From Actinomycetes bacterium (GTDB taxonomy: Bacteria > Actinomycetota > Acidimicrobiia > Acidimicrobiales > RAAP-2), in contig JAJYPU010000009.1 in the NCBI GenBank assembly GCA_021795095.1, positions 1 to 30,618 of the forward strand: a DNA stretch of 30,618 nucleotides, written 5' to 3'. The translations under genes and the position numbers were made by a program. Positions within the stretch are counted from its first letter, which is position 1; every line of letters starts with the position of its first letter. Below, piece by piece: positions 15,805 to 23,597 of the stretch. A model generated the notes under the pieces. That model searched no databases. It was given only the letters and a program-made list of their open reading frames with translations, and was not told where the DNA came from.

Positions 15805-16559
15805 GTGACCGCACCCCGCTTTACGAAGCACGGAACATCTACAAGAACTACGGGAGTGTCGCAGCGGTCAAGGACGTATCGCTTTCTATACACTCGGGCG
15901 AAATCGTGGGACTCGTTGGTGACAACGGAGCCGGGAAGTCGTCACTAGTCAAGGTCCTGTCGGGGGTCTATCAACCTGACGGTGGCGAACTGATTGTCGA
16001 CGGTGTCGAACGCCACTGGAAGTCGCCCCATGACGCGATGCTCGCGGGTGTCGAAACGCTCTATCAGGACTCGGGTCTCGCGCTGGACCTCACCATTGGG
16101 GCGAATGTCTTTCTCGGTCGCGAGAAGATGAAGCGAGGCATTCTCGGGAAGCTGGGTTTCTTAGCCCAGAAGGAAATGGACGCCGAAGCTGCCGCAGATC
16201 TTGAACGCACCGGTATTGCCGTCCACGCTTCGAAACGCACGGTCGGACAACTTTCTGGTGGACAGCGTCAGGCGGTAGCGATCGGGCGCGCCGTCGCCTG
16301 GGCGCAGAAAGTCATCATCCTCGATGAGCCAACGAACCATTTGGGTGCGCGCCAGGCGGGCGAGGTGCTGTCGGTGATGCGCGCTGCGAGAGATCGCGGA
16401 CTCGGCGTGATCTTCATCTCGCACACGTTGCCGCACATTCTTGAGATTTGCGATCGGATTGTGGTCTTGCGTCTCGGTTCAGTGGTACGTGACGCTCCGA
16501 CTGACCAATTTACCGCCGAATCATTACTCGGAACTATCACCGGACTTCGATCTGAGTGA
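15801..16559 (+). CDS. sugar ABC transporter ATP-binding protein, single domain (system 1)
   Basis: The 252-residue ATPase powers system 1. It shows Walker A GDNGAGKSS (40-48), the Q-loop (ETLYQDSGLAL), the signature LSGGQRQ (~151-157), Walker B IILDEP (~170-175) and the switch His in FISHTL. It has one nucleotide-binding domain, whereas RbsA, MglA and XylG have two in tandem; a single-domain ATPase is known from FrcA of the rhizobial fructose system, whose gene order (binding protein, permease, ATPase) is also the same. After Walker B the sequence reads TNHLGARQ instead of the more usual TAALGV. It starts in an ATGA overlap with the permease. Confidence 0.92.
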   Translation: MSDRTPLYEARNIYKNYGSVAAVKDVSLSIHSGEIVGLVGDNGAGKSSLVKVLSGVYQPDGGELIVDGVERHWKSPHDAMLAGVETLYQDSGLALDLTIGANVFLGREKMKRGILGKLGFLAQKEMDAEAAADLERTGIAVHASKRTVGQLSGGQRQAVAIGRAVAWAQKVIILDEPTNHLGARQAGEVLSVMRAARDRGLGVIFISHTLPHILEICDRIVVLRLGSVVRDAPTDQFTAESLLGTITGLRSE

Positions 16560-16565
16560 CCCTCA

Positions 16566-16590
16566 CGTCAAGCATAATTAACGCTTGACG
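16566..16590. terminator. stem-loop after the first ABC operon
   Basis: CGTCAAGC - AT-rich 9-nt loop - GCTTGACG, an 8-bp stem that begins 7 nt after the ATPase stop. There is no T run, so it may equally be an operator or processing site. Confidence 0.4.
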
Positions 16591-16683
16591 ACGTAGCTTC
16601 TCCACTTCCCGAAGGATTCTCTCGGAACGGAAGATTTGCCCGTGCGAATCGTAATTCCGTAGTTGTGACACCATCACGATTGG

Positions 16684-16715
16684 TTAGTTCGTTAGTTCGT
16701 TAGTTCGTTAGTTCG
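16684..16715 (+). repeat. four perfect tandem copies of TTAGTTCG
   Basis: The 8-bp unit TTAGTTCG occurs four times without interruption, with partial units on both sides (GG before, TTGG after). It lies in the 260-bp gap between the ABC operon and the oxidoreductase gene, about 105 bp before that gene's start. The unit is not a multiple of three and the site is non-coding, so copy-number change would alter promoter or operator spacing. Confidence 0.9.
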
Positions 16716-16819
16716 TTGGAAAGGTGGACTTGCGACGGTTCACTACGGGTACCGCGATTCACATTGCAGGCGGGTACCATCGGACACCGAAAGATCGTCG
16801 CGAGACAAGGGGAATTGGA

Positions 16820-17815
16820 GTGAACAAACCCGTTCGATGGGGTGTCCTGGGTACGGGCCGCATCGCCCAAACCTTCGCCCGTGACCTCGCGTTGATAGAC
16901 GAGGGCGTGATCATCGCGGTCGGATCGCGTTCGAGCGACACGATGAATCGCTACGCCGACGCGTTCAACGTCGCGGGTCGTCATGACTCATACGAGGCGT
17001 TGGTCGCCGACCCCACGGTGGAAGCCGTGTACGTCGCCACTCCGCACCCGATGCACGAGCAGAACGCGCTGCTTGCACTGACCCACGGCAAACACGTGCT
17101 CGTGGAGAAGGCGTTCACGATGAACGCGAGTGAGGCGCGTCGCGTCGTGGCTGAAGCGCGCGCCCGCGGTCTCTTCGCGATGGAGGCCATGTGGACGCGT
17201 TTCCTGCCACACATTGAAGCGATCCGAGGACTGCTCGCGAACGGCGCGCTGGGCGGCGTGGTCGCCGTGCACGCCGACCACGGCAAGTGGTTCGAACTCG
17301 ATCCGCGCTTTCGTCTGTTCGCACCCGAATTGGGCGGTGGTGCAGTACTTGACCTGGGCGTCTACCCGATCTCGTTCGCGTCGATGGTGCTCGGGCGCCC
17401 GAGTACGGTGATCGCAGCCGTCACGCCGAGCTTCACGGGCGTCGACGGGCAGACGTCGATGGTGTTCGGTTACGAGTCAGGGGCGCACGCGGTACTCACG
17501 TGCACCTCGCTCGCACGCAGCGCGACGCGCGCGAGCATTGTCGGGACCGACGCACGCATCGACGTGGATGGCGATTTCTACGCGCCGACGTCGTTTACGT
17601 TGACACGGCGATCCGGGGAGTCGACCCGTCACGAATTCGCAACTCAAGGGCGAGGACTGCACTACCAGGCCGTCGAGGTGGCGAGGTGCATCAGGTCCGG
17701 CATGACCGAAAGCCCCACGATGCCCTTGGACGAGACGGTCGCGATCATGGAGACGATGGATCGGGTTCTCGCCTTCCAAGAACCGACGTTACGAACGCGC
17801 TCAGAGGCGACGTGA
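16820..17815 (+). CDS. Gfo/Idh/MocA-family NAD(P)-dependent oxidoreductase
   Basis: The 331-residue protein oxidises or reduces a sugar or polyol, by family. The Rossmann fold begins at once: VRWGVLGTGRIAQTFARDL carries GXGXXG. VEAVYVATPHPMHEQNALLAL and GKHVLVEKAFT follow (residues ~70-100), the last holding the conserved Lys of the EKP motif, here EKA. The C-terminal domain includes GGAVLDLGVYPISFASMVLG. The sequence is closest in feel to dihydrodiol or aldose dehydrogenase-type members. GTG 16820 follows AGGGGA by 6 nt and is favoured over an in-frame ATG at 16724, which adds residues without family character. It sits between the two sugar ABC systems and likely acts on an imported sugar. 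Confidence 0.87.
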   Translation: MNKPVRWGVLGTGRIAQTFARDLALIDEGVIIAVGSRSSDTMNRYADAFNVAGRHDSYEALVADPTVEAVYVATPHPMHEQNALLALTHGKHVLVEKAFTMNASEARRVVAEARARGLFAMEAMWTRFLPHIEAIRGLLANGALGGVVAVHADHGKWFELDPRFRLFAPELGGGAVLDLGVYPISFASMVLGRPSTVIAAVTPSFTGVDGQTSMVFGYESGAHAVLTCTSLARSATRASIVGTDARIDVDGDFYAPTSFTLTRRSGESTRHEFATQGRGLHYQAVEVARCIRSGMTESPTMPLDETVAIMETMDRVLAFQEPTLRTRSEAT

Positions 17816-17991
17816 AACGACTGTGGTGGAACGGGCACGAGCCACGACTCTTGATGTGCTGGCAAATGCTTTGGGTGGTGGTACACACACAAGTTCAGGT
17901 GCTATCTTGCTCTTCGAACGCCGATCACGGTTTGTTCATGCAGTTTTAACAAACAACGACGTCGCGGGACGTCACAGAAGGGTTGGGGAGA
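17816..17991 (+). promoter_or_regulatory. upstream region of the second binding-protein gene
   Basis: The gap holds a TTTGTT-N11-AACAAA dyad (17931-17953) and, overlapping its end, AAACAACGACGTCG (17951-17964), which matches the LacI-type palindrome at 10 of 14 positions. A second GACGTC follows at 17968. This is a plausible operator region, but I find no convincing -35/-10 pair. The final GGGGAGA before ATG 17992 is a Shine-Dalgarno. Confidence 0.35.
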
Positions 17992-19221
17992 ATGAAGTTC
18001 AAAACAGCGAGGACCCTCGCGTCCGTAGCATTGGTGGGGAGTTTTGTGACTGCCATGCTGCCGGGCGTGAGCTCCGCGAGCGCGGGGACAGTTTCAGACA
18101 AGACGTTCAACACGAGTTTCTCGACGATGAAGTTGCTGAAGCACATCGCCGCGAAGGGCAAGGGATCGATTGCGGTCATTTTGCCCGACACGGTTACGTC
18201 GACGCGGTACACCGAGTTTGACGCGCCGTACCTGCGCAAGGCATTCCTGGCAGCTGGTCTGAAGGGGAACCAGTTCACAATTCAGAACGCCCAAGGCAGC
18301 GACACGACCCAGTACACCGACGCCCAGGCGGCCATCGCCCGCGGTGCCAAGGTGCTGCTGCTCGACCCGCTGGACTCGACCACCGGTGCGGTGATTGAGG
18401 CCTACGCCAAGGCCCGTGGTGTGAAGGTGATCGACTATGACCGCCTGACGCTCGGTGGCGCACGTAGCTACTACGTGAGCTTCAACAACGTGGCCGTGGG
18501 AACGCTTATCGGTAAGGGCATGCTGTCGTGCCTGACTGCGTGGAAGATCAACAACCCGGTGGTCTACGTCATGAAGGGCGCACCCACCGACAACAACGCC
18601 ACGTTGTTCGCCCAGGGCTACGATGCCGTGCTGAACGGAGCCGGCTACAACACGAAGAGCGGCTCGGCCAACACCGTGCTTGAGAACGTCGGGACATGGA
18701 CGCCGTCGGTTGCACTGACTGACTTCCAGGGCGCCTACACGGCGAACCCGAAGATCAACGCGGTCGTCACGCCGAACGACGAGAACGCTGCGCCGATCAT
18801 CAGCTACTTGCAGGGCAAGGGCCTCAAGCCGCAGACGATTCCCTTCACGGGTCAAGACGCAACGCTGACCGGCTTCCAGAACATCATCTCTGGCTACCAG
18901 TGCGGCACCGTCTACAAGCCGATCTGGCTCGAGGCTCAGGCCGCGGCTGCGTTGGCGATCTACCTGCGTGCGGGCATTCGTCCTCCCAAGGGTCTGGTCA
19001 ATGGCACGTCGATTGACTCGGTTGCGACCATCAACAGCTTGAAGAAGGTCCCGTCGGTCCTTCTGACTGCTGAGTGGGTGACGGCGTCCACCGTTCAGAA
19101 GACGGTCATCAAGGACAAGGTCATCAAGGCTTCGGCGCTCTGCACGAGTGCAGCACCCACCGTCGCCGGCTCACCGCAGCCGACGTACGCGCAGGACTGC
19201 TCGAAGTACGGGATCAAGTAG
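17992..19221 (+). CDS. sugar ABC transporter substrate-binding protein (system 2, xylose-type)
   Basis: The 409-residue exported protein is of the XylF/ChvE kind. A signal peptide (basic KFKTAR, hydrophobic core to about residue 20, SSASA near residue 31) fits signal peptidase I; no lipobox. The mature part has GSIAVILPDTVTSTRY, LLLDPLDSTTGAVIEAYAKARGVKVIDYDRL and VVYVMKGAPTDNNA, which are typical of xylose-binding proteins (the DYDRL segment especially). Near the C-terminus there are several cysteines (ALCTSAA, QDCSK) that could form a disulfide. ATG 17992 follows GGGGAGA. It is larger than E. coli XylF (about 330 residues). The gene starts an operon with ATPase and permease. Confidence 0.9.
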   Translation: MKFKTARTLASVALVGSFVTAMLPGVSSASAGTVSDKTFNTSFSTMKLLKHIAAKGKGSIAVILPDTVTSTRYTEFDAPYLRKAFLAAGLKGNQFTIQNAQGSDTTQYTDAQAAIARGAKVLLLDPLDSTTGAVIEAYAKARGVKVIDYDRLTLGGARSYYVSFNNVAVGTLIGKGMLSCLTAWKINNPVVYVMKGAPTDNNATLFAQGYDAVLNGAGYNTKSGSANTVLENVGTWTPSVALTDFQGAYTANPKINAVVTPNDENAAPIISYLQGKGLKPQTIPFTGQDATLTGFQNIISGYQCGTVYKPIWLEAQAAAALAIYLRAGIRPPKGLVNGTSIDSVATINSLKKVPSVLLTAEWVTASTVQKTVIKDKVIKASALCTSAAPTVAGSPQPTYAQDCSKYGIK

Positions 19222-19230
19222 TTCCTAACG

Positions 19231-20067
19231 ATGACGACGACCCCCGAATCGACGAGTCCCTTCACGCCCCCAAATGGGGTGTCGGTATCCGGTGATTCGG
19301 GGGTCGCGTCGTCGACCCTTCTGAGTCTGAGGGGTATCACCAAGAGCTTCGGCGCTGTTGAGGCGCTCAAGCACGTAGACCTTGACATTCCAGCCGGCCA
19401 GGTCACTGCGCTCATCGGCGACAACGGTGCCGGTAAGTCGACGCTGATCAAAGCCATCGCCGGTATCTACGCACCCACGAGCGGTGACATCTTCTGGGAG
19501 GGGCGTAAAGTCACGATGCACACGCCGCGAGACGCCGAGAACCTCGGTATCGCGACGGTGTATCAGGACCTCGCGCTGTGCGACAACCTCGACATCGTCC
19601 AGAACATGTACCTCGGCCACGAAGAGAGCCGCCACTTCACGTTGGACGAGATCAAGATGGAGCTCAATACCAAGCGTGTGTTGAGCGAGCTGTCCGTCTC
19701 AACCGTCCAGTCGGTTCGTCAGTTGGTCGGGTCGCTCTCGGGTGGCCAACGGCAGGCGATCGCCGTGGCGAGGGCGGTCATGCACGAATCCAAACTGGTC
19801 ATCATGGACGAGCCGACGGCTGCGCTGGGCGTCTCGCAGACGGCTCAGGTCATCGATCTGATCAAGCGGCTGGCATCTCGCGGTATCGCCGTGCTCGTCA
19901 TTTCACACAACCTCGTCGACGTCTTCGAGGTCGCCGACCGGATCGCGGTCATGTACCTCGGCACGCTCGTCAGTAGTGGCCCGGCCGCCAATTACGACAC
20001 CTCGAGCGCAGTCGAGATCATCACCACCGGTGGTTCACGGTCCGATGTCGCGGCCTCGGCCAAGTAA
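19231..20067 (+). CDS. sugar ABC transporter ATP-binding protein, single domain (system 2)
   Basis: The 278-residue ATPase has Walker A GDNGAGKST (~68-76), Q-loop VYQDLALC, signature LSGGQRQ (~169-175), Walker B VIMDEP, the TAALGV element typical of monosaccharide importers, and the switch His in VISHNL. Again it has one domain rather than two. The first ~28 residues are Ser/Thr/Pro-rich and not part of the ABC fold. The ATG comes 9 nt after the binding-protein stop with only a weak Shine-Dalgarno, and the N-terminal codons fold into a long stem-loop (19233-19313). GTG 19279 is a possible later start. Confidence 0.9.
   Translation: MTTTPESTSPFTPPNGVSVSGDSGVASSTLLSLRGITKSFGAVEALKHVDLDIPAGQVTALIGDNGAGKSTLIKAIAGIYAPTSGDIFWEGRKVTMHTPRDAENLGIATVYQDLALCDNLDIVQNMYLGHEESRHFTLDEIKMELNTKRVLSELSVSTVQSVRQLVGSLSGGQRQAIAVARAVMHESKLVIMDEPTAALGVSQTAQVIDLIKRLASRGIAVLVISHNLVDVFEVADRIAVMYLGTLVSSGPAANYDTSSAVEIITTGGSRSDVAASAK
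19233..19313 (+). repeat. long inverted repeat at the start of the system 2 ATPase gene
   Basis: GACGACG-ACCCCCGAATC (19233-19250) pairs with GATTCGGGGGT (19294-19304), two unpaired bases, then CGTCGTC (19307-19313): 7 plus 11 bp. Inside, ACGCCCC-CAAAT-GGGGTGT (with one G-T pair) forms a second stem. The start codon sits at the base of this structure, right behind the binding-protein gene. Confidence 0.75.
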
Positions 20068-20090
20068 GTACACGAACAAAGGATTCTTCG

Positions 20091-21329
20091 GTGTCTGACA
20101 ATTCCGAGACCGCAGTCGTCGTGCGCGCAAACGCCGACGGTGCATTGCGGGGTCAACTCAAGCGGCTGCGTCAGGGTGACAAGGGGCTCCTGCCCATTCT
20201 CCTCGGGCTCATCGTCCTGGTCATCTATTTCCAGATACGCAACAGCGTCTTTCTCTCTTCGGGGAACCTGACCAACCTCTTCGTCCAAGCGACGATCTTT
20301 ATCCTGCTGGCGATGGCCGAGATCTGGCTGCTCCTGCTCGGCGAGATTGACCTGTCCGTCGGGTTCGTGAGCGCACTTGGTGCCACGACGGCGGTGATCC
20401 TGCTCGACAATCAATTCCACTGGCCGTGGTTCGCCGCGCTACCGCTCGCGATACTCGTCACCACTGCCATCGGCACGTTGCAGGGCTTCATCATCATCAG
20501 GCTGCGTCTGCCGTCCTTCATCGTCACCCTGGCCGGCCTCCTCGGATGGGAGGGCGTGCTCATCTTCTTCGTTGACCGTCAGGGGACGGGTGGGACGATC
20601 CCCGTGCAGGAGAAGGTCCTCTACGACCTCGTCAACGCGAATCTCTCGCCAGTGTGGACGTGGATCTTCGTCCTGGCATGCCTGGCGGTACTGATCTACC
20701 TCATCGTGCGGCGAGACCAGTCGCGTCGTACGAGCGGACTCGATTCGGTGCCCCATTTCGTTACGATCGCAAAAGCTGTGGCGCTCATCATCGCGGGTGT
20801 GGTGCTGGTCTTGATCTTCAATCGGAATCGTGGCACCTTCATCGTGTTGGAGGGTATGCCCTACGCAATCCCCGTCGACATCGCAATGCTCGCGGCTGGG
20901 AGTTTCATCTTGACGCGTACGAGGGTAGGGCGCTACATCTACGCCATCGGCGGCAACGCCGAGGCGGCTCGTCGCGCCGGGGTGAACGTCAACCGATATC
21001 GACTGCTCGCTTTCGTGTTCACGGGTTTCACGGCCGGTGTTGCCGGGCTGATCTATGCGTCGCGCCTCGGTGGAATCTCAGATAACGTCGACCCCAACCT
21101 CGTCCTACTCGCGGTGGCATCGGCGGTCATCGGCGGAACCAGTCTGTTCGGTGGGCGAGGCAAGATGATCCACGCGGTGATTGGTGGACTGGTGATCGCG
21201 ACTATCTACAACGGTATGGCGCTGATCAGTATGAGCGCGGCGACGCAATACATAGCTACGGCCCTGGTCTTGTTAGTGGCGGTGGCAATGGACGCGGTCG
21301 CCCGGCGCGGCGCGACAGCTTCGCGCTAG
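20091..21329 (+). CDS. sugar ABC transporter permease (system 2, XylH-like)
   Basis: The 412-residue membrane protein belongs to the same BPD_transp_2 group as the system 1 permease but is longer, like XylH or GguB. Hydrophobic helices run from ~residue 35 to 405, with the family motif MAEIWLLLLGEIDLSVG (~82-98), an extra loop around 150-220, and YAIGGNAEAARRAGVNVNRYR (~284-304) followed by ASAVIGGTSLFGGRG. GTG 20091 has AAAGGA upstream; it lies 23 nt after the ATPase stop. Binding protein, ATPase and permease are in the XylFGH order. Confidence 0.92.
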   Translation: MSDNSETAVVVRANADGALRGQLKRLRQGDKGLLPILLGLIVLVIYFQIRNSVFLSSGNLTNLFVQATIFILLAMAEIWLLLLGEIDLSVGFVSALGATTAVILLDNQFHWPWFAALPLAILVTTAIGTLQGFIIIRLRLPSFIVTLAGLLGWEGVLIFFVDRQGTGGTIPVQEKVLYDLVNANLSPVWTWIFVLACLAVLIYLIVRRDQSRRTSGLDSVPHFVTIAKAVALIIAGVVLVLIFNRNRGTFIVLEGMPYAIPVDIAMLAAGSFILTRTRVGRYIYAIGGNAEAARRAGVNVNRYRLLAFVFTGFTAGVAGLIYASRLGGISDNVDPNLVLLAVASAVIGGTSLFGGRGKMIHAVIGGLVIATIYNGMALISMSAATQYIATALVLLVAVAMDAVARRGATASR

Positions 21330-21333
21330 ACGG

Positions 21334-22107
21334 GTGCCGCGCGAGACTGGTCGACTGGCGGACCGCGTTGTCCTCGTGACGGGAGCGAGCCGCGGTATCG
21401 GACTGGCGATTGCGCGAGCGTGCGCGAACGAGGGCGCCCGCGTGGTGATCACGGCGCGCCACCTCGATCAGCTCGAATCGGCGCGCGCGACGTTCCCTGA
21501 CGAGTCGCGGGTCTTCATCCGCACGTCGCACGCGGGGTCGCGTGAAAGTGCGATCGACCTCGCAGCGTGGGTGGTGGCGACTTGTGGCTCGCTGGACGTC
21601 CTCGTGAACAATGCGGCAACAAATCCTTACTTCGGGCCACTCGTGGACATCGATGACGCGAGGATGACCAAAACCTACGAAGTCAATCAGGCCGCGATCG
21701 TCACCCACGTGTCAGCGGCGTGGTACGCGTGGATGCGCGAGCATGGCGGCGTGGTGCTCAACGTCGCTTCGATCGGGGGGCTCTCGGTCGAACCTGGGAT
21801 CGGCTGGTACAACGTGACCAAGGCGGCCGTCATCCAGCTCACCAAGCAGTTCGCGTGGGAGCTCGCGCCCAAGGTCCGCGTGAACGCGATCGCGCCCGGG
21901 CTGGTTCGCACCGCGTTCGCTCGCGGACTCTGGGAGGAGCACGAGCCTGCCGTGGCGTCCAATATCCCCCTCGGACGCATCGGTGAGCCCGAGGACATCG
22001 CGTCGCTCGCCGTGACCTTGGTCAGTGAGGATGCGTCCTGGATCACCGGCCAGACGTTCGTGGTCGACGGTGGCACCACGACCAAGCCTTCGGGCGGGGT
22101 CAGCTGA
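21334..22107 (+). CDS. short-chain dehydrogenase/reductase (SDR)
   Basis: The 257-residue protein is a classical SDR: VVLVTGASRGIGLA (residues ~12-25, cofactor binding), VNNAAT (~91), a Ser in VLNVASIGG (~140), the catalytic Tyr159 and Lys163 of WYNVTKAA, then RVNAIAPGLVRTAF and a C-terminal GQTFVVDGGTT. It should oxidise or reduce an alcohol or sugar with NAD(P). GTG 21334 starts only 4 nt after the permease stop, so it belongs to the xylose-type operon and a sugar or polyol dehydrogenase role is likely, though not shown by sequence. It ends 3 nt from the convergent menE stop. Confidence 0.88.
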   Translation: MPRETGRLADRVVLVTGASRGIGLAIARACANEGARVVITARHLDQLESARATFPDESRVFIRTSHAGSRESAIDLAAWVVATCGSLDVLVNNAATNPYFGPLVDIDDARMTKTYEVNQAAIVTHVSAAWYAWMREHGGVVLNVASIGGLSVEPGIGWYNVTKAAVIQLTKQFAWELAPKVRVNAIAPGLVRTAFARGLWEEHEPAVASNIPLGRIGEPEDIASLAVTLVSEDASWITGQTFVVDGGTTTKPSGGVS

Positions 22108-22110
22108 TCG

Positions 22111-23220
22111 TCACTGCAGGTAGGGTAGGTCACTGCGGCGTATCTTGCCGTTACCCGTCCTCGGGATGGCGGTGACGTAGCGGATCTCCTTGGGCTTCGC
22201 CCAGGGCCCAATCCGCTCGGTGGCGACGGCGCGGATGTCGTCGTCCACGCGTTCGCCGTCGCTGACCACGAGGGCCACCACGCGTTGGCCCCACTGGGGA
22301 TCGTCGACCCCCGTGACGGCGATGTCACGGACGTGGTCGAGGCCCGCGAGGGCGCTCTCAAGGTCCTCGGGCCACACCTTTTCGCCACCGGTGTTGATCA
22401 CGTAGGCGAGTCGTCCGCGTACGGCGAGGTGACCGTCGACGACGGTTCCGCCGTCCCCGGTCGGGAACCAGTCGTCAGCACCGTCGGGTCCCACGATTCG
22501 TGGGCGGTCCATGGAACGGTACGAGCGAAAGAGTGTTGGCGATCGCACGATGATCTCACCGTCGACACTGGCCAGTTCGACGCCAGGTAACGCCTCGGCG
22601 TCATAGACGACACCCGAACCGGTCTCGGTCATGCCCCACGTGGTGATCACGTTCGCCTCCGTGAGCGATGGTGGGCGTGCACCACCCAGCAAGACCACCT
22701 CGAACCCGCTCAGGTCGTGACGCGCGAGATGAGTACGCACGACCGAGACGTGCGTCGCCCCTCGCGAGAGTGCACCGTCGAAGTCGGTCGGGTCACCCCA
22801 GGTCAAGGAGGCGTCGTCGAGTATCGCCCGGAGGAGTACGGCGAGCCCACCAATGTGGTTAGCGGGCAGGACAGGGAACCACACCGGGTCGGACCCGTGA
22901 CGAAGCGTGGCCTGGGTGATGTGGGCGCTCGCGCGCAGCGCCGCCCACGTGATCTCAGCGGCCTTGGGCGGTCCACTTGACCCCGAGGTCAACATGACCA
23001 GTCCGATTTCATCGTCGACGGCGCGACCGGCGCTCAACCTGGTACGACCATCGGGACCCCAGCGCACCGTCGCACCTAGTGCGGTGAGTTGTTCCAGACG
23101 TTGGCGGGCGCTCAAGCGTTGATCGAGGATGCAGAACGCGGTGGCGTCCTCGACGCAGTCGCGCAGCGCACGTTCCAGGTCTGGGCCGAGTTCGAAGTCG
23201 AGTGCGAGGAGATCGGCCAC
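22111..23220 (-). CDS. menE: o-succinylbenzoate-CoA ligase
   Basis: Activates o-succinylbenzoate with ATP and CoA in menaquinone synthesis. The 369-residue protein belongs to the adenylate-forming superfamily: LTSGSSGPPKAAE (~77-89, P-loop), TTWGMTETGSG (~195-205), FPTGDGG (~245), and near the end NGKIRR with the catalytic Lys. It is short because much of the N-terminal domain is trimmed, as in many actinobacterial MenE. The menB, menA, menH and menD neighbours support the assignment over a general acyl-CoA ligase. GTG 23220 follows TAACAT by 6 nt and has no Shine-Dalgarno, suggesting a leaderless message. Confidence 0.9.
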   Translation of the reverse strand: MADLLALDFELGPDLERALRDCVEDATAFCILDQRLSARQRLEQLTALGATVRWGPDGRTRLSAGRAVDDEIGLVMLTSGSSGPPKAAEITWAALRASAHITQATLRHGSDPVWFPVLPANHIGGLAVLLRAILDDASLTWGDPTDFDGALSRGATHVSVVRTHLARHDLSGFEVVLLGGARPPSLTEANVITTWGMTETGSGVVYDAEALPGVELASVDGEIIVRSPTLFRSYRSMDRPRIVGPDGADDWFPTGDGGTVVDGHLAVRGRLAYVINTGGEKVWPEDLESALAGLDHVRDIAVTGVDDPQWGQRVVALVVSDGERVDDDIRAVATERIGPWAKPKEIRYVTAIPRTGNGKIRRSDLPYLQ

Positions 23221-23226
23221 GAATCG

Positions 23227-23232
23227 ATGTTA
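23227..23232 (-). promoter_or_regulatory. leaderless -10 box of menE
   Basis: TAACAT on the minus strand, exactly 6 nt before the menE GTG. Same box and spacing as at 11319 and 30492. Confidence 0.55.
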
Positions 23233-23409
23233 GGGGGCGCTTGTGGCGTACCACGGGGTCGTTCCACGGGTGTCGGTGCTATCACGTCGCGCAAAAGGGG
23301 GTCGTGACGGCGCGATTGCAGTACCAGCGCGCCTGGTCGTGGCGGTCTGGGGGTAACGCCGGAACGGCCCGATGTGCTCGCGGCGGAGGGTGTTGTGCGG
23401 GCGAGGTTC

Positions 23410-23552
23410 GTGCATCCTGAGTTCAGTGGCAAGGTGGGACAGATGGGTATTACTGGGAGCCTGGTCAGTTACACCGGTCCAGTAGTGCTTTGGCGAATCG
23501 GCCCGGAATAATACCCACTTCATCTCACCTTGCTGCCGAACTCAGTGCATCC
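23410..23552. mobile_element. MITE-like element (23418-23544) with 8-bp target duplication
   Basis: The left arm, 23418-23452, begins TGAGTTC and ends TGGGTATTA; the right arm, 23509-23544, is its inverse with about 28 of 35 positions equal and one gap. The 127-bp element is flanked on both sides, with no gap, by the same octamer GTGCATCC (23410-23417 and 23545-23552). Terminal inverted repeats plus an adjoining direct repeat are the marks of a transposed element. It has no coding capacity. The interior contains a smaller ACTGG/CCAGT dyad. The TG...CA ends and 8-bp duplication do not let me name an IS family. The flanks (23233-23409 and 23553-23597) show nothing coding. Confidence 0.82.
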
Positions 23553-23584
23553 GGCCTCTTGGTCGCGCCGCACGAGCGCGGCGG

Positions 23585-23590
23585 TAGCGT
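23585..23590 (+). promoter_or_regulatory. leaderless -10 box of menB
   Basis: TAGCGT, 7 nt before ATG 23598. No Shine-Dalgarno is seen. The MITE-like element ends 40 bp upstream, where a -35 would otherwise be close. Confidence 0.4.
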
Positions 23591-23597
23591 GGTCGCC

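Noticed and set aside
23410..23552. Reading the long inverted repeat before menB as an attenuator or riboswitch
   Set aside because: The exact flanking octamer duplication and the absence of a terminator favour a transposed element.
23490..23597. N-terminal extension of menB starting inside the MITE-like element
   Set aside because: MenB homology begins after ATG 23598, and the extension lies in the element and its flank; there is no start signal.
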